Assembly (NCBI GenBank): GCA_030848705.1
Contig: JAUIZM010000016.1
Location: forward strand, 3,720,001-3,784,000
DNA: 64,000 nucleotides
Origin: Heracleum sosnowskyi
Lineage: Eukaryota > Streptophyta > Magnoliopsida > Apiales > Apiaceae
Direction of reading: 5' to 3'
This document shows, piece by piece, positions 1-10,038 of this stretch. The notes below the pieces were generated by a model that saw only the letters and a list, made by a program, of their open reading frames with translations, searched no databases and had not been told where the DNA came from. A program made the position numbers and the translations under genes. Numbering within the stretch: the first letter of the stretch is position 1; each line of letters starts with the position of its first letter.

Positions 1-660
1 CAAGGCATCAGCCTTCACATTTTCTTCCCTTGGAATGTGCTCTACATAGCATTCGTCGAACTGAGTCATGATGGCCTTGACAAGTTTCAAGTACTTGGCC
101 ATGACTTCATCTCTGGCCTCATTGTTTGTCGTTGGAAAGTCAAGTTTTAGTGCATACTCTATGATGAATCCATCAGGGCTTTGTAGCACTAAACCGGCTC
201 CGCTTGATTTTGTTTTTGATGCTCCATCAAAATAGAGCACCCAACATTATGTCTCCAACTTCCTTGTTTTCCATTATTGTTTCCTGCCCCCCGACTTCTT
301 GGTTGTCAATGGTACATTCAACCATGAAGTCAGCAAGTGCTTGAGCTTTTATGGCCGTTCGAGGCTTATACTTGATGTCGAATTCGCCCAATTCAATGGC
401 TCATTTGATCAATCTTCCACTAACTTGAGGGCTATGCAAGATGTTTCTTAAAGGTTGATCAGTCAAGACCTCTATCTTGTGAGCCTGGAAGTATGGGCGT
501 AGCTTTCTTGAGGCCATTATCAAGGCTAAGGCAAACTTCTCTATGGTAGAGTAGTTTATTTCTGCCCCATGAAGAATCTTACTCACATAGTAGACGGGCT
601 TCTGCACTTTCAATTCTTTCAGCCATGTATTTCTTCAGGGCCTCAAAGGCTTCTAGCTGA
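1..660 (-). pseudogene. Ty3/gypsy Tat-lineage pol remnant (RT end, RNase H, second RNase H)
   Basis: On the minus strand 613-404 reads as the retroelement RNase H that follows reverse transcriptase (VYYVSKILHGAEINYS, then LRPYFQAHKIEVLTDQPLRN). An in-frame TGA at 401-403 stands where the family has Trp (stop followed by AIELGEF). Further on, a second RNase H of the type carried by the Tat lineage is readable after a frameshift near 250 (YFDGASKTKSSGAGLVL, then VEHIPREENVKADAL) and runs off the window at base 1. Upstream, about 660-615, a stretch reading LEAFEALKKYMAE is joined out of frame to the RNase H, so most of reverse transcriptase is missing. The dual RNase H arrangement is my reason for assigning Tat. 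With a deletion, a stop and a frameshift it cannot make a working polymerase. It belongs to the same element as the gag at 1070-2926 and the LTR at 2960-3466. Confidence 0.88.
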
Positions 661-1069
661 GCTGGTAACATAACTCTTTGATCCTTCGGGATCTTCTATC
701 CATGCATGTTATTTATGTTATATCTGTTTTGTTTGCTCACTTATATTTATTTAACTTATCTTTTGTAAGGTAATTCCTAGTACTTGGCCTCTTGAATGGG
801 CTGGCACTTTAATCAAATGCTATTGGTACAACTTGCTCTTTAACAAAACGATAAGGAAATGCTCAAACACAGATAAGTAATAAAATAGTGAAAAAGAACT
901 TGAATATTTTCTTTCAAAAAGAGGGTTCAACCCTTACATAGTGCTTTACTTCCTATTAAGAGCTGAAAAGCTCATAATGGTTTCGTCGACCTTATTGCTA
1001 CTTGTACTATTAGGAAACAATTAAACATAATAAACTTTCAAATTTGGGGCATGCCATGTTCCTGGCATC
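661..1069. other. Retroelement spacer across the deleted gag-pol interval
   Basis: This non-coding stretch lies between the gag stop (1070-1072) and the truncated reverse transcriptase. In an intact element the protease and reverse transcriptase would be encoded here, but no reading frame of either is visible. I infer an internal deletion filled by unrelated or untranslated element sequence. Confidence 0.55.
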
Positions 1070-2926
1070 TCAGTCCCTTATTTCTTCGTCATCTCTTGAA
1101 TCCATAACCTCGATTGGGAGAACCTGCCCCCCGACTCTATTAGGCCTTAACGTAGCAGCTGGTCCTCCATATATCATATTGATAACAGGCCCTCGGGGCT
1201 TAGGATTATGATCTTGGTCGTCGTCCCTCGTATCATAATTTTTCCTTTCATAGTTTCCATGCTGATTTCCTCGATTCCCATCCTTAGTGAACTTATCGAG
1301 TTTTCCTTTTCGGATTAAGAACTCGATCTCATCCTTGAGTTGCCTACAATCATCAGTATCATGGCCCGAGTCTTTATGGTACCTACAGTACTTGTTCTTG
1401 TTTCGCTTCTCAGGATCTCCCCTTAGTGGCTTCGGCCATCGAAAGTCCCTATCTTTCTCAATGTCAAAGAGGATTTGACTCCTTGGAGCATTCAAACTTG
1501 CATATTCGGTAAATTTCGTGTCTGAATCAGAGTCTCTAGTCGTACGAGGATATTTGTCCTTGACATCATACTCTTGCTCCGTCTTTCGCTTATTCGAGCC
1601 ACCATTATTTTCACCACCTGTGTCAATTTTCTTCATGCTTTCCTCAGCTTTGATGTACTTTCCAACCCTTTGTTGGAGCTCAGTCATGCTCTCAGGGGGG
1701 TGTTTAGCCAATGACATCTTGAAAAAGACATCTGTGGTTCCTTGTTGAAGGGCTATCATAGCTACCTTGTTATCTAGATCATGTATGTTTAATGTCTCCT
1801 TGGTGAAACGTTTGAGGTAATCTCTCAACGTCTCGTTCTTTCCTTGAGTTAAGTTCATGAGTGAAGCAGAGCTTTTTTCATGTACCCGTCCACTAATGAA
1901 CTGACTGATGAAGGCCGTGCTCAAATCTCTGAAACAACTGATAGAGTTGGGCGGCAAGCGGCTATACCATCTTTGGGCCATGCCAGCCAGGGTTTGAGGA
2001 AACGCTCTACATTTAAGAGCATCAGTGACTGGATGCAGAAACAGTGCATTCGAAAAAGTCCTCACATGGGTTGCGGGATCACCCGTTCCGTCATATGCCT
2101 TGATAGTAGGCATCTTAAATTTCCTTGATACATGAGCGTCCATTACCTCTTCAGTAAAAGGTGGAATAGGATCGTCTGGGTCACCCAGCTGTGTCAAAAC
2201 ACGGGGATCTGACCTGGGAATCTCCGTCCTTGGAGCCCTAGCTCCTTCTTGCCTCCTTGAAGGTGTTCCTAAATCAATTAGGGGGACATCTCATGCCCCT
2301 TGGTTCGAAGGCTGAGTCTGCCTCCTTTGTTGCTCTATCTCCATGTTTTTCTTTAGTTTCTGGATCTCGGCCTCATGAGCCCTTATCCTTTCCATGGCAG
2401 TCATAGGTGCCCTTGTAGTTGCCCCCCGATTCCTTCTTCCAAGGGGCTCTTTGCTGGCTCTTCTTCTTCTGGGTGCTCGATCTCGTCCTTCATCAGACGA
2501 GTTGTCTTCAGAGTAGGGCCCAGAATAATCCAAGTATCTTCCTTCAGGGATGGGTCCCAATCCTCGAATGTAGGTTGGTTCGTATGGGGCATGGCCACTC
2601 CTTCCGGCTTCAGGGGGATAGTTGGGCAGTCCATATGCTGGATTTGTGCTCATAGAAAGCACGGTTGTGGAGATCTGTGCTCCATGGGGAAGGTTATGGT
2701 CGAGGGGCGAGACAACCATCTGAAGAGGGTTCGTCTCGTTCTGAGGTATGGAAGCTTGGGGATTCGTCCCTTGTGGTTGAGACACCACCTCTGTGGTGAT
2801 GGGAAACGTCCCTAGTGGTTGAGAAACCACTGTCGTGAGGGGTAACGACCCTGATTCCGTGGTGGTTGGAACAGTGGTGGTGACAGTTGATTCAGTAGCG
2901 GTTGCTGTTCATCGTGTTCTAGCCAT
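1070..2926 (-). pseudogene. gag: Ty3/gypsy (Tat-type) gag, broken by two nonsense codons
   Basis: The reading frame runs from an ATG at 2924-2926 (MARTR) to a TGA at 1070-1072, about 618 codons. It encodes the structural nucleocapsid precursor of a Ty3/gypsy element. The N-terminal part is Pro/Thr-rich and then basic and coiled (ERIRAHEAEIQKLKKNMEIE). The middle is the retrotransposon gag domain (VRTFSNALFLHPVTDALKCR, WYSRLPPNSI, LRDYLKRFTKE). Near the C-terminus is a zinc-knuckle-like C-x2-H-x4-H-x4-C motif (CRYHKDSGHDTDDC). The frame is interrupted only by TGA codons at 2909-2911 and 2291-2293; both are explained by CGA to TGA changes. No frameshift was seen, so the element is fairly young but cannot make full-length Gag. 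It lies just inside the PBS of the adjacent LTR, as expected for gag. Confidence 0.9.
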
Positions 2927-2940
2927 GGTTGATGTCGTGT

Positions 2941-2957
2941 TCCCACAGACGGCGCCA
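2941..2957 (-). other. Primer binding site of the Tat-type element
   Basis: On the minus strand this reads TGGCGCCGTCTGTGGGA, two bases inside the LTR end. TGGCGCC is the usual start of a plant Ty3/gypsy PBS (complement of a tRNA 3' end). Its position between the LTR and the gag ATG fixes the element's orientation. Confidence 0.8.
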
Positions 2958-2959
2958 AA

Positions 2960-3466
2960 TGTTATGGAATGAAAAGTAGATTTAGATGTTGACGGCTGTA
3001 TTCAATGAATGATGGTGGACAATCGTGTCTTTATGGCTGCTCTCGTGGTTCGTGACTAAACAGGTCCTCACAAGATGCCTACGTATCTCTGTTATGTAGA
3101 GAATCAAGCCAAAAAATGTAGTTCTGATTGTAGGATCAGGGTCCTTATATAGGCGTCAGGAGCCTTGCATTTAGAATAGAATTAGGTGACTTGGGGGCCA
3201 AGTCGCCTTCTTAGATCAGGATTGTGAATCCTATTTTGTAGGAGACCGACTCCTAGTTGGTTTGTGTGTCTTGATTGCTGATTCTTGAAGAGTTTAATAT
3301 GCTTTGGACTCATTTAATGAGCTGGTAATTTCCCTTATTTATTAATTACGAAATTAATAAATGATTAGGGTTTCGGGCCTTTTTATCGGGCCTAATTCTT
3401 GGACCGAACTAGGTCTAATTAATATATCATTAATTACATCTCTAGGGTTATTTTTAGCCCATATCA
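2960..3466 (-). repeat. 5' LTR of the Tat-type Ty3/gypsy element (507 bp)
   Basis: The LTR is bounded by TG at 2960 and CA at 3466. Read on the minus strand it starts TGATATGGGC and ends CCATAACA, a short imperfect inverted repeat. It abuts the PBS on the left. It contains the sequence GAGATACGTAGGCATCTTGT, which I recall from LTRs of several plant gypsy families. The partner LTR lies left of the window, so the target-site duplication (expected to match the bases after 3466) cannot be checked. A truncated copy of this LTR starts the second large repeat at 48758. Confidence 0.82.
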
Positions 3467-3929
3467 AGGGTCAAATATATTAAATTAATCTAATAATATT
3501 TACATTATTAATTTCAATTTCAAAATAAATTAAACTCAAAAAAAGCACCATTCAATTTCTATTAATTTTACATATAACAAGTACTATCTTTGAATGATTT
3601 ACATTGATAATCATAAATTTTGAGCAAGTGTTGACATAAATCTTTACCTAGCCAAAGTTCCATTAATTGAACATCAAGGTTTGGTTGTTCTGGAAAAAAG
3701 AAATAAAACGGAAAGAAGAAGAAAAGAAATTTACTGCAACTTTGCTTTCTCTCCAATTGATGCAAACATTTAATTAATTAATTAATTTTTTGCTTCAATA
3801 TTTCTTCTATATGAGGTTTTAATGCTGCTGATGAAACAAAAACACTTAAATTATGGCAGAATTAGTAAACAAAACTTATGTTATTTCCCCATAAATGAAA
3901 ATTGGAATTACAATAAATCCCATAGACAA
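3467..3929. other. AT-rich 3' flank of the coiled-coil gene
   Basis: No coding sequence is supported here. The part nearest the gene (about 3890-3929) is probably its 3' UTR. The rest is AT-rich with a short ATTA run near 3770. Confidence 0.5.
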
Positions 3930-4175
3930 TCAAAGTCTTAAGGAAGCAGCAGTTTCTTCAAACTCCCTCTTCAAATTGCTGATTTTCTGTTTGATTTCTC
4001 TTTTGGAATTTTTCTGAGATGCAATAGCGTCCATCTTCTCACGCAAGAGGCGTACCTGCTCATCTATCCTGGCAAGTTCCTCCTCAAGTTTCTCCTCAAT
4101 TGTGTCCTCCAGCTGTTCCTTCTTCATTGCCGACTTCTGATCTTTTAAAATAGAGTCTTTACCAGCGGCCTCCAT
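3930..4175 (-). CDS. Small charged coiled-coil protein, 81 aa (copy 1)
   Basis: The ORF starts at an ATG at 4173-4175 and ends at 3930. The product is 81 residues, almost entirely Glu/Lys/Arg/Leu/Ala-rich helix with heptad-like spacing (EKLEEELARIDEQVRLLREK), so it is predicted to be a coiled coil. There is no signal peptide, membrane segment or catalytic motif, and I do not recognise the family. Support for a real gene: a TATA box about 57 bp upstream next to a GGGCT motif, a plausible start context (GAGAATGGAGG), and an uninterrupted frame kept identically in the second copy at 49472-49717. Part of that identity may simply reflect a recent duplication. It could be a complete single-exon gene or a terminal piece of a retrocopied larger gene. 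Function unknown. Confidence 0.65.
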   Translation of the reverse strand: MEAAGKDSILKDQKSAMKKEQLEDTIEEKLEEELARIDEQVRLLREKMDAIASQKNSKREIKQKISNLKREFEETAASLRL

Positions 4176-4230
4176 TCTCTAAATGCTCAGTACCGTCACC
4201 CAAGTGTTTTAGGTTCACTTGTATGTACCG

Positions 4231-4249
4231 CCTTTTATAGCCCATTAAA
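4231..4249 (-). promoter_or_regulatory. TATA box with adjacent GGGCT element, coiled-coil gene promoter
   Basis: Read on the minus strand the sequence is TTAATGGGCTATAAAAGG. It joins a TGGGCT (site-II-like) motif to a consensus TATAAAA box about 57 bp upstream of the ATG of the 81-aa gene. The same arrangement is kept in the second copy. Confidence 0.6.
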
Positions 4250-4315
4250 CAAGGGTTTGTATAGGAAATGCCGATCATAACCCAATGGGGTCGAATTTAA
4301 AAGTAAGGTTGGGGG

Positions 4316-6032
4316 AATTCTGCCCCTTATAGTTTTTTAAAATTAGTAAAATGTGTGAAATTTGCCCCCCAAAATGTGTGAAATTATTCTAAACTATTTA
4401 GACCGAATTTAGTTGAATTTAATAAATTTGACCGATTTCAGTTTAATTTATTATTTTCAGAATTTTTGGAAATTTTTTATTAAATATTTAAATTTGTGTT
4501 TACATCATGAAAAAGTATTTGTAAATAGAAGGATAATATTCATCATATGTACAAATTTAGTTTTTTTTTTTAAATATTCATATGATAAAAGAATGTTGAC
4601 TTTTTATTCATTGCATACTTTCAAAAAAATTGATATATAAGTAGCTATTTAATTTGAAAATATACAAAAGAAATTATGAGAGCACCGCGAAAACATATAA
4701 TATTAAATTAAATATTTTAAGAAAATTAAAGTGAGAAAATCAAAAAATTCTTGTTAAGTCGCTACAAAACGAGTTAGTGTAATAAAATAGGGGGTTCAGG
4801 GGATTTAGATTAAGGATTTGAGGTATCTGTTTAACAAGGAATTTGTCATAATAAAATTTTAGGTTATATGTCAGAATCAAGATCTATCACAGTGGTTTGT
4901 CGTCGAAGGGGCTGAGATTGCAAGGATTTTATGGTGGTGGCTCAATAAGAACTTCTCTTCCAACCCTCGCAATGTGCAAACGTATCCCTATTTACAGGAA
5001 TCAAGACCACGTAGTTCTTGATGAACAAGAAACCTTATGGACTAGGGTTGCATCTGTGAAGCCCAAGCCCACAAAGTTACGTAGAAGAGCCTATACGATG
5101 AAACCTAGCCAATGACCCCAAGGCTCAACTAGGACTGTGACTTCACGTATGCAACATTAGCCCTAACCATTGGAGCTAACATCAACCCCTATTAACTATT
5201 CCATCAGTCATTAGTTGCATGAAAAAGTCATGACTTACTCCAAATGCATAAGCGGATCCTTACCCCCATGAGGATAACCCACCAGACTACAGGGCATGTT
5301 CTTCAAAGTTAATGTCACGCATGACGTATCATAATCCCTCAACAATGATAACTTGCTAGAATACATGACTAGACCCCAAGTGCGTATCGAAAAGCTTAAA
5401 TACCCATGATCCCCCAATAAGGACAACTTATTGGAATGCAGAATCGGGCCTTCAACATATAGATTGATGATTTCCTGATGAGGCTAACTCACCAGATATG
5501 CATAATCAAGTTCTTCGATAGTAGCCGCTCCAACATTGTTAGGGGGTCAAATATGTCTTCAAGTTGAATAATATTCCTAATGGGTTTGGCACACCAAATA
5601 GGTCTTCAAGTCAAATAACAAGCTGAGTTCGTGCGTCAACTTGGTCCTTCAAATCAGGAAAAACCCTTAAGGGCCTTCGACCAAACAAACCCTTGGAGGC
5701 CTTCGAATATTCAACAGTTTATGTTACAGTGCCAACCTAGTTGGGGAACCCCCAACCAACCTAGCTGGGAAGTGTATCTTTTGACTAGGTAAGACCCATG
5801 ACTAGGTAAGACCGATAGAGGCCTTCAGTAGTAAGATAGAGTTGGCAGGGCAACGGTTGACGCGGCAACTAAAAGAGTAGTTCTTCCACAATAAGTCTTC
5901 AATAAATGTTTATCTTGATAGTGATTATGTGTCCCATTATTTCTTTATTCAATATTCGCGTATAACAGTATCGATAAAGGGTTATAGCTTTTAGATAATG
6001 TTATTAATTAGTTAAATGATGCACACATCACG

Positions 6033-6033
<1 letters not shown>
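4316..6033. other. Intergenic repeat-like DNA, no supported gene
   Basis: 4316-4880 is AT-rich. 4880-5900 is less AT-rich and resembles an untranslated retroelement region, with many short recurring words such as CTTCAA, GGCCTTCGA and CTAGGTAAGACC. An open frame at 4897-5115 is broken by indels in the second copy (around 50504-50532), so I do not call a gene. Confidence 0.5.
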
Positions 6034-6034
<1 letters not shown>

Positions 6035-6083
<49 letters not shown>

Positions 6084-6090
6084 TATATAA
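6035..6090. repeat. (AT)n microsatellite, interrupted
   Basis: About 55 bp of alternating AT with one GTA interruption. The corresponding tract in the second copy (51569-51599) is only about 31 bp, so it is a length-variable marker between the two copies. Confidence 0.9.
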
Positions 6091-6129
6091 GGATAACATA
6101 TATTTCTATGTTAAAATTTAGATCGTACA

Positions 6130-6498
6130 AAAAAGTAAATAATAAGATTAGAAAATGTTCGGTTTTCATTCATTAATTTTTTTTTAAAAAATAATTAAGG
6201 GTTTTTCTGTGATATTCTTGGAAAATGAGAGGTTTTAGTAAGAAAAAATAGAAAAAATAACATGTTTTAGTTTTAAAAAAAAAAGTAATTACGCGTGACT
6301 TTTTTGCGAAGCGAGGAGATTTTGTTCGGTAAATAGAAAAAATAATGTGTTTTAGCTTAAAAAGGTAATTGGTTATAAATAGTTAATATTATTATTTAAT
6401 GATATTTTTTATAAATAAGGAAGGGTAATTAGGTAAAAATATTTCATGTACCGACCAACCAAAATTTTAATGTTTGGTCTATTATATTATAGTATAGA
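6130..6498 (-). mobile_element. Helitron-like fragment with 5' terminus at 6498
   Basis: On the minus strand the fragment begins TCTATACTATAATATAATAG directly after an A, matching the 5' end style of plant Helitrons (TC start, insertion between A and T). The body holds degenerate repeats of about 80 bp around words such as GTGATATTTTTGGAAAATGA. No 3' hairpin with CTRR end was found, so this is a truncated piece. A relative lies at 47758-48709. Confidence 0.55.
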
Positions 6499-6903
6499 TT
6501 TTATAGAAGCATTGATTGTATAGATAAGTAGACATGTTAAATTAGGTAAAGTTTTTAAAAAATAAGAGGATTAAAATAGATTTGAAAATAAATAAGGTTT
6601 TGTCCGTGATATTTTTGGAAAATGAGGGGGTTTACTAACGAAAAATAGAAAAAATAACATTTTTGAGTTTTAAAAGGTAATTGCCCGTAATTAAAAGTAT
6701 TAAAATAAGTTTTAAAATAAATAAGTTTTAAGTAAGTATTAAAATAAAATAAAAAGTAACATGTTTTAGTTAAAAATGACAATTGGCGGTGATTTTTTTA
6801 GAAAATGAGGGGATTTTGTTAGGAAAAAATAGAAAAAATAATGTATTTTAGCTAAAAACCTAATTGCAATTAAGTAAAATCACAGAGTAAGAACCACAGA
6901 CCA
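6499..6903. repeat. AT-rich degenerate repeats related to the Helitron-like family
   Basis: Continues the same recurring words (GTGATATTTTTGGAAAATGA, AAAATAGAAAAAATAA, GGTAATTGC) for another four to five imperfect units. No open frame longer than chance. The repeats recur in the second copy and in 47900-48600. Confidence 0.55.
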
Positions 6904-7545
6904 AAATTTTAACTTGTTAATTTTAACAATATCATATACGGACACTATATCATAGACAAAAGTGAAATGAGCCATTTTATGTTGAGCGATTCAAATATTT
7001 CGTTTTCACTATAATTTTATTTGATTTAGAGGTTTAGGGTTTAGGGGTTACATATTTTTCTAAATATAGGACAACGGTTCTCGCCGGAAAGCCTTGTATG
7101 AGCCCCTTCTGACAAGTGTTGTTAACTTAAACAGTTGTTGTAGAACATAGCCTTTTTTAACGAACAAAAGGATTTTGTACGCTAGCCAGACTTGTCAATG
7201 GATAAACAATTGACACTTTAAAACTTACATTATTAACGTATGTTTAAATATCGATAATGACTTACGAAATAAATTAGTGGTGTCTTCCTTTTAATTAGTA
7301 AGTTTAACTATAACAATAAATTATACATTAAATCGGTAGTTTCTAAGTGTAGTAGATAATTGTATATAAAAGATTTGGGACTTGTTAATTTAACAATATC
7401 ATACGGGGGCACTATGTCATACACAAAAGTAAAACCACGCATTTTATGTCGATGGATTCGAATATTTCATGTTCACCATAATTTTCTTAGATTCAGAGGT
7501 TTAGGGTTTGGTAACATGCTTTTTTTTAAAACATAGTAAAACGTG
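6904..7545 (+). repeat. Pair of diverged direct repeats (~160 bp)
   Basis: 6904-7065 and 7378-7535 are direct repeats with substitutions and small indels. Both start with GACTTGTTAATTT, pass through ATTTTATGT, and contain a GAGGTTTAGGGTTT word. The spacer between them is unique. No element ends were identified. Confidence 0.6.
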
Positions 7546-8854
7546 TATGAGTTCAATTACACAAGTGTATTTTGGACAAACCTTTGTTTGAGAACATAGC
7601 CTTTTTAACCAAAAATATGTGAAGGTTGAATTCGAATTATTTATTTATATCAAAATAATTATAATTAAATAAAAAAAGTTAATTCTAAATTTTATAGATC
7701 GTTAGATTGTGGTTCAATTTAATGTGAACTGTTGATTTTTAACCAAAAAGTATAATTAATAATAATTATTATTATTTAATAAAAAAGTTTATTATAATTA
7801 TCTCTAACCTTCATATTAAAAGTAGATTATAATTTTAACCGTTGATTTGAAACCCAAAAATTTCGTTTCCCCCTTGGTGCCCCGTACCTTTTCAGTTTTA
7901 GTCTCCCGCCTTTCCCCAAACACACATCCAATCTATTCTCCAAACTAATTCAAGCTCTCATCGACTCTCAAACTCTATTCTCCACTGTCAAACTCTCATC
8001 CAAGCAAATCTAAGTATAGGTACTTAGATCTAAGCAATTTCTAGTTTATTTTGTTCTTGCGTGTTGCTCTATCATGTTTGTTATGAAACCCTCATCATTT
8101 TTTGGGTTTTTTTATTTAAGTTTGTTATATAGTTTGATTTAGTCTTTTTATATAGTTGTTGAATTAGATTTTTATATTGTTCATTTCGGTTTTGATTTAG
8201 GTTTGGGGTTTTTGATTTAGGTTTTTATATTGTTGAATTAGATTTTTTGGTGTTTTTATTTGATTTTGAGTAAAGTGCATTATATGTACTTGCAGTTTAG
8301 GTGTCAGACCACTTGGCATATACTAAGTTCATAAACTAGAACTTGTTATACTAACACTCCAAACTACTAACACTTTGCGTGATTCCATCTATTTCTGTTA
8401 ACTCGGTCTATTCCTTGAGGTTTCACTACACTTCCCCTCTTTGATCACTCTCACGCCAATTGAGTTCTCCCGCTGCATTGCTGACAATGGTGTGGTTTCG
8501 AAGAGATCCGAATGACAAAGACGTTTACAAACCCAAATGAATGTCGTGATTATGGATTTAAGCTCTGTCACTTTAAATTAAATTAGGGTTTGAACCGTTT
8601 GTATATGAAATTAGGGTTTTTGTATTGTCATATGTTTTTTATGTTTACGAACTTAGGGTTTTGGTATTGGTTGCTAGTTCTGAAGTTAGTGTAACTTATT
8701 CTCATGTTTTTGGTTTAATATGTTGGTGCTCCCATGTGATTAAATGTCTCCTCTGTGGTCCCTTGTGTTTTTTTTTATGTTTTTACAGTGGTAATATAAG
8801 TATAGTGCCATGTTTTTGTCTATATAAAGTTCCAATTTACTCTATTTTTTGTAG
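7546..8854 (+). other. Leader or intron-like DNA upstream of the MULE fragment
   Basis: 7546-7870 is AT-rich. 7880-8030 is pyrimidine-rich (CTCTCATCGACTCTCAAACT) like a plant 5' UTR. The rest is T-rich and intron-like, ending in TTTTTTGTAG at 8845-8854, a good splice acceptor for the following open frame. I see no convincing first coding exon. Confidence 0.4.
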
Positions 8855-9462
8855 TTGGTTCAGACCTGTTTAGTATAAAGTATCACTATGGGGGGCAATT
8901 TACAGAAAACCCTAAGCAATATGTTGGTGGTAGTGTTGACTTCTTTGACCTTTGTGATGTAGATACTATGAGTTTGATTGAATTAGTTACTATATCAAAA
9001 GAGTGTGGGGAATTAGGAGTAATTACATTGTATTACAAGTGGTCAAGAAGTGATATGGACAAGGGATTGCGTGCATTGGAAACTGATGCAGATGTGTTAG
9101 AGATGTGTGAGTGGTTGCCACCTTCTAGAGTTATATATGAGCATACCATCATAACTAAGCCTCTGTTTGCTTTGGATATTGATGGAATGCCCACACCAGA
9201 GTTTGCTCCATCACAAGACCCTAATATGCAGTATGTAGATCCTACAACAGAGCCTATTGACAGAGAAGACCTTGAAGAATTACTGAATTTGGATCCTAGG
9301 CACAACTATAATGGTGATGTGGAAGATGGACAAGGAGCTAGAGATGAGGATTTGGTCAGTGATAGTGAAAGTGATGAGGATTACAATCCTCAACATGAAG
9401 GAGATGTTTTAAGTGATTGTAGTTTCTACTCAGATGGTTCCAATATGGATAGGTTTGTCTGA
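8855..9462 (+). pseudogene. MuDR/MULE transposase N-terminal fragment (PB1-like domain), copy 1
   Basis: After a TTTTTTGTAG acceptor the open frame reads FSIKYHYGGQF, then YVGGSVDFFDLCDVDTMSLI and a segment ending TDADVLEMCEW. This is the PB1-like domain found at the N-terminus of many plant MuDR-type transposases. It is followed by an acidic, Ser/Asp/Glu-rich linker (SDSESDEDYNPQHEG). The frame ends at TGA 9460-9462, where retrotransposon LTR sequence begins (about 9453), so the last residues and the stop come from the LTR. The DNA-binding, catalytic DDE and SWIM zinc-finger parts are absent. An ATG at 8968 lies inside the domain and is not the natural start. The second copy (54385-54992) has three amino-acid differences over 164 residues. 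The fragment cannot encode an active transposase. Confidence 0.8.
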
Positions 9463-10038
9463 TCAACTTTAGTGGGTTAATGAGTTAATTATAATATCGA
9501 GAGAGTTATAGTTAATTGACATACAACTTGGATGGTGCATGCTTATATCTTTGGATTATAATATTGTTACAGTATAGACATATATTGTGACCATGCGTAA
9601 CTTTGTGAATTGGTGCTGAATTGTATTCTGAGGAGTAAATTGGCATAGACATATGTTAGTTTACATGGTAGGAATTATACCATAGTGATTTCGAGAAAAA
9701 CCTATGACCAATGAATTCTAACTAGTGAACTCTGGATTTGCTATTGTGCTACGCGACTCTTTTACCAATTTCTATGTGTTAGGGGGAAGTAATTATCCTG
9801 ACTTATCTTCTCATATCTGAATCTCGTAAGACTTTCTTTGGTAGTATAATATTAGTTAGTTAATTAATTAGTTTTCGTAGAAAAACCAAAACCCAAATCT
9901 TGTGCTCGATAACCAAAGTGTTAGATATTACTTGCGATTAATACAAATATACAGTACTTGAGGAACGATAACTGGTAATTACTACTATATTACTTGTTTG
10001 CGATTGTGTGCACTTGCACATATATATTTTACGCAACA
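9453..10038 (+). repeat. LTR segment 1 (5'-truncated), non-autonomous LTR element array
   Basis: Corresponds to the 3' part of the full LTR at 14324-15684 and ends ACGCAACA. It follows the MULE fragment directly. It carries the variant GAGAGAGTT seen otherwise only in the first LTR of the second copy, while later positions match that copy's second LTR, so it looks recombinant (see findings). Confidence 0.85.

Noticed and set aside
1287..2655. Several plus-strand open frames across the gag region
   Set aside because: They are antisense shadows of the gag frame on the minus strand.
3568..3765. 65-codon minus-strand frame repeated at 49110-49307
   Set aside because: Contains a homopolymer-like FFFF tract from A/G-rich DNA. 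Conservation is explained by the recent duplication, and there is no promoter or domain.
4897..5115. Open frame of 72 codons upstream of repeat-like DNA
   Set aside because: In the second copy the same region has an extra C (near 50504) and a 6-bp loss (near 50532) that break it, and it has no recognisable domain.
7036..7052. TTTAGGG-like words suggesting interstitial telomere repeat
   Set aside because: Only about two imperfect units (also near 7498). This is a common plant telo-box-like word, not a telomeric array.
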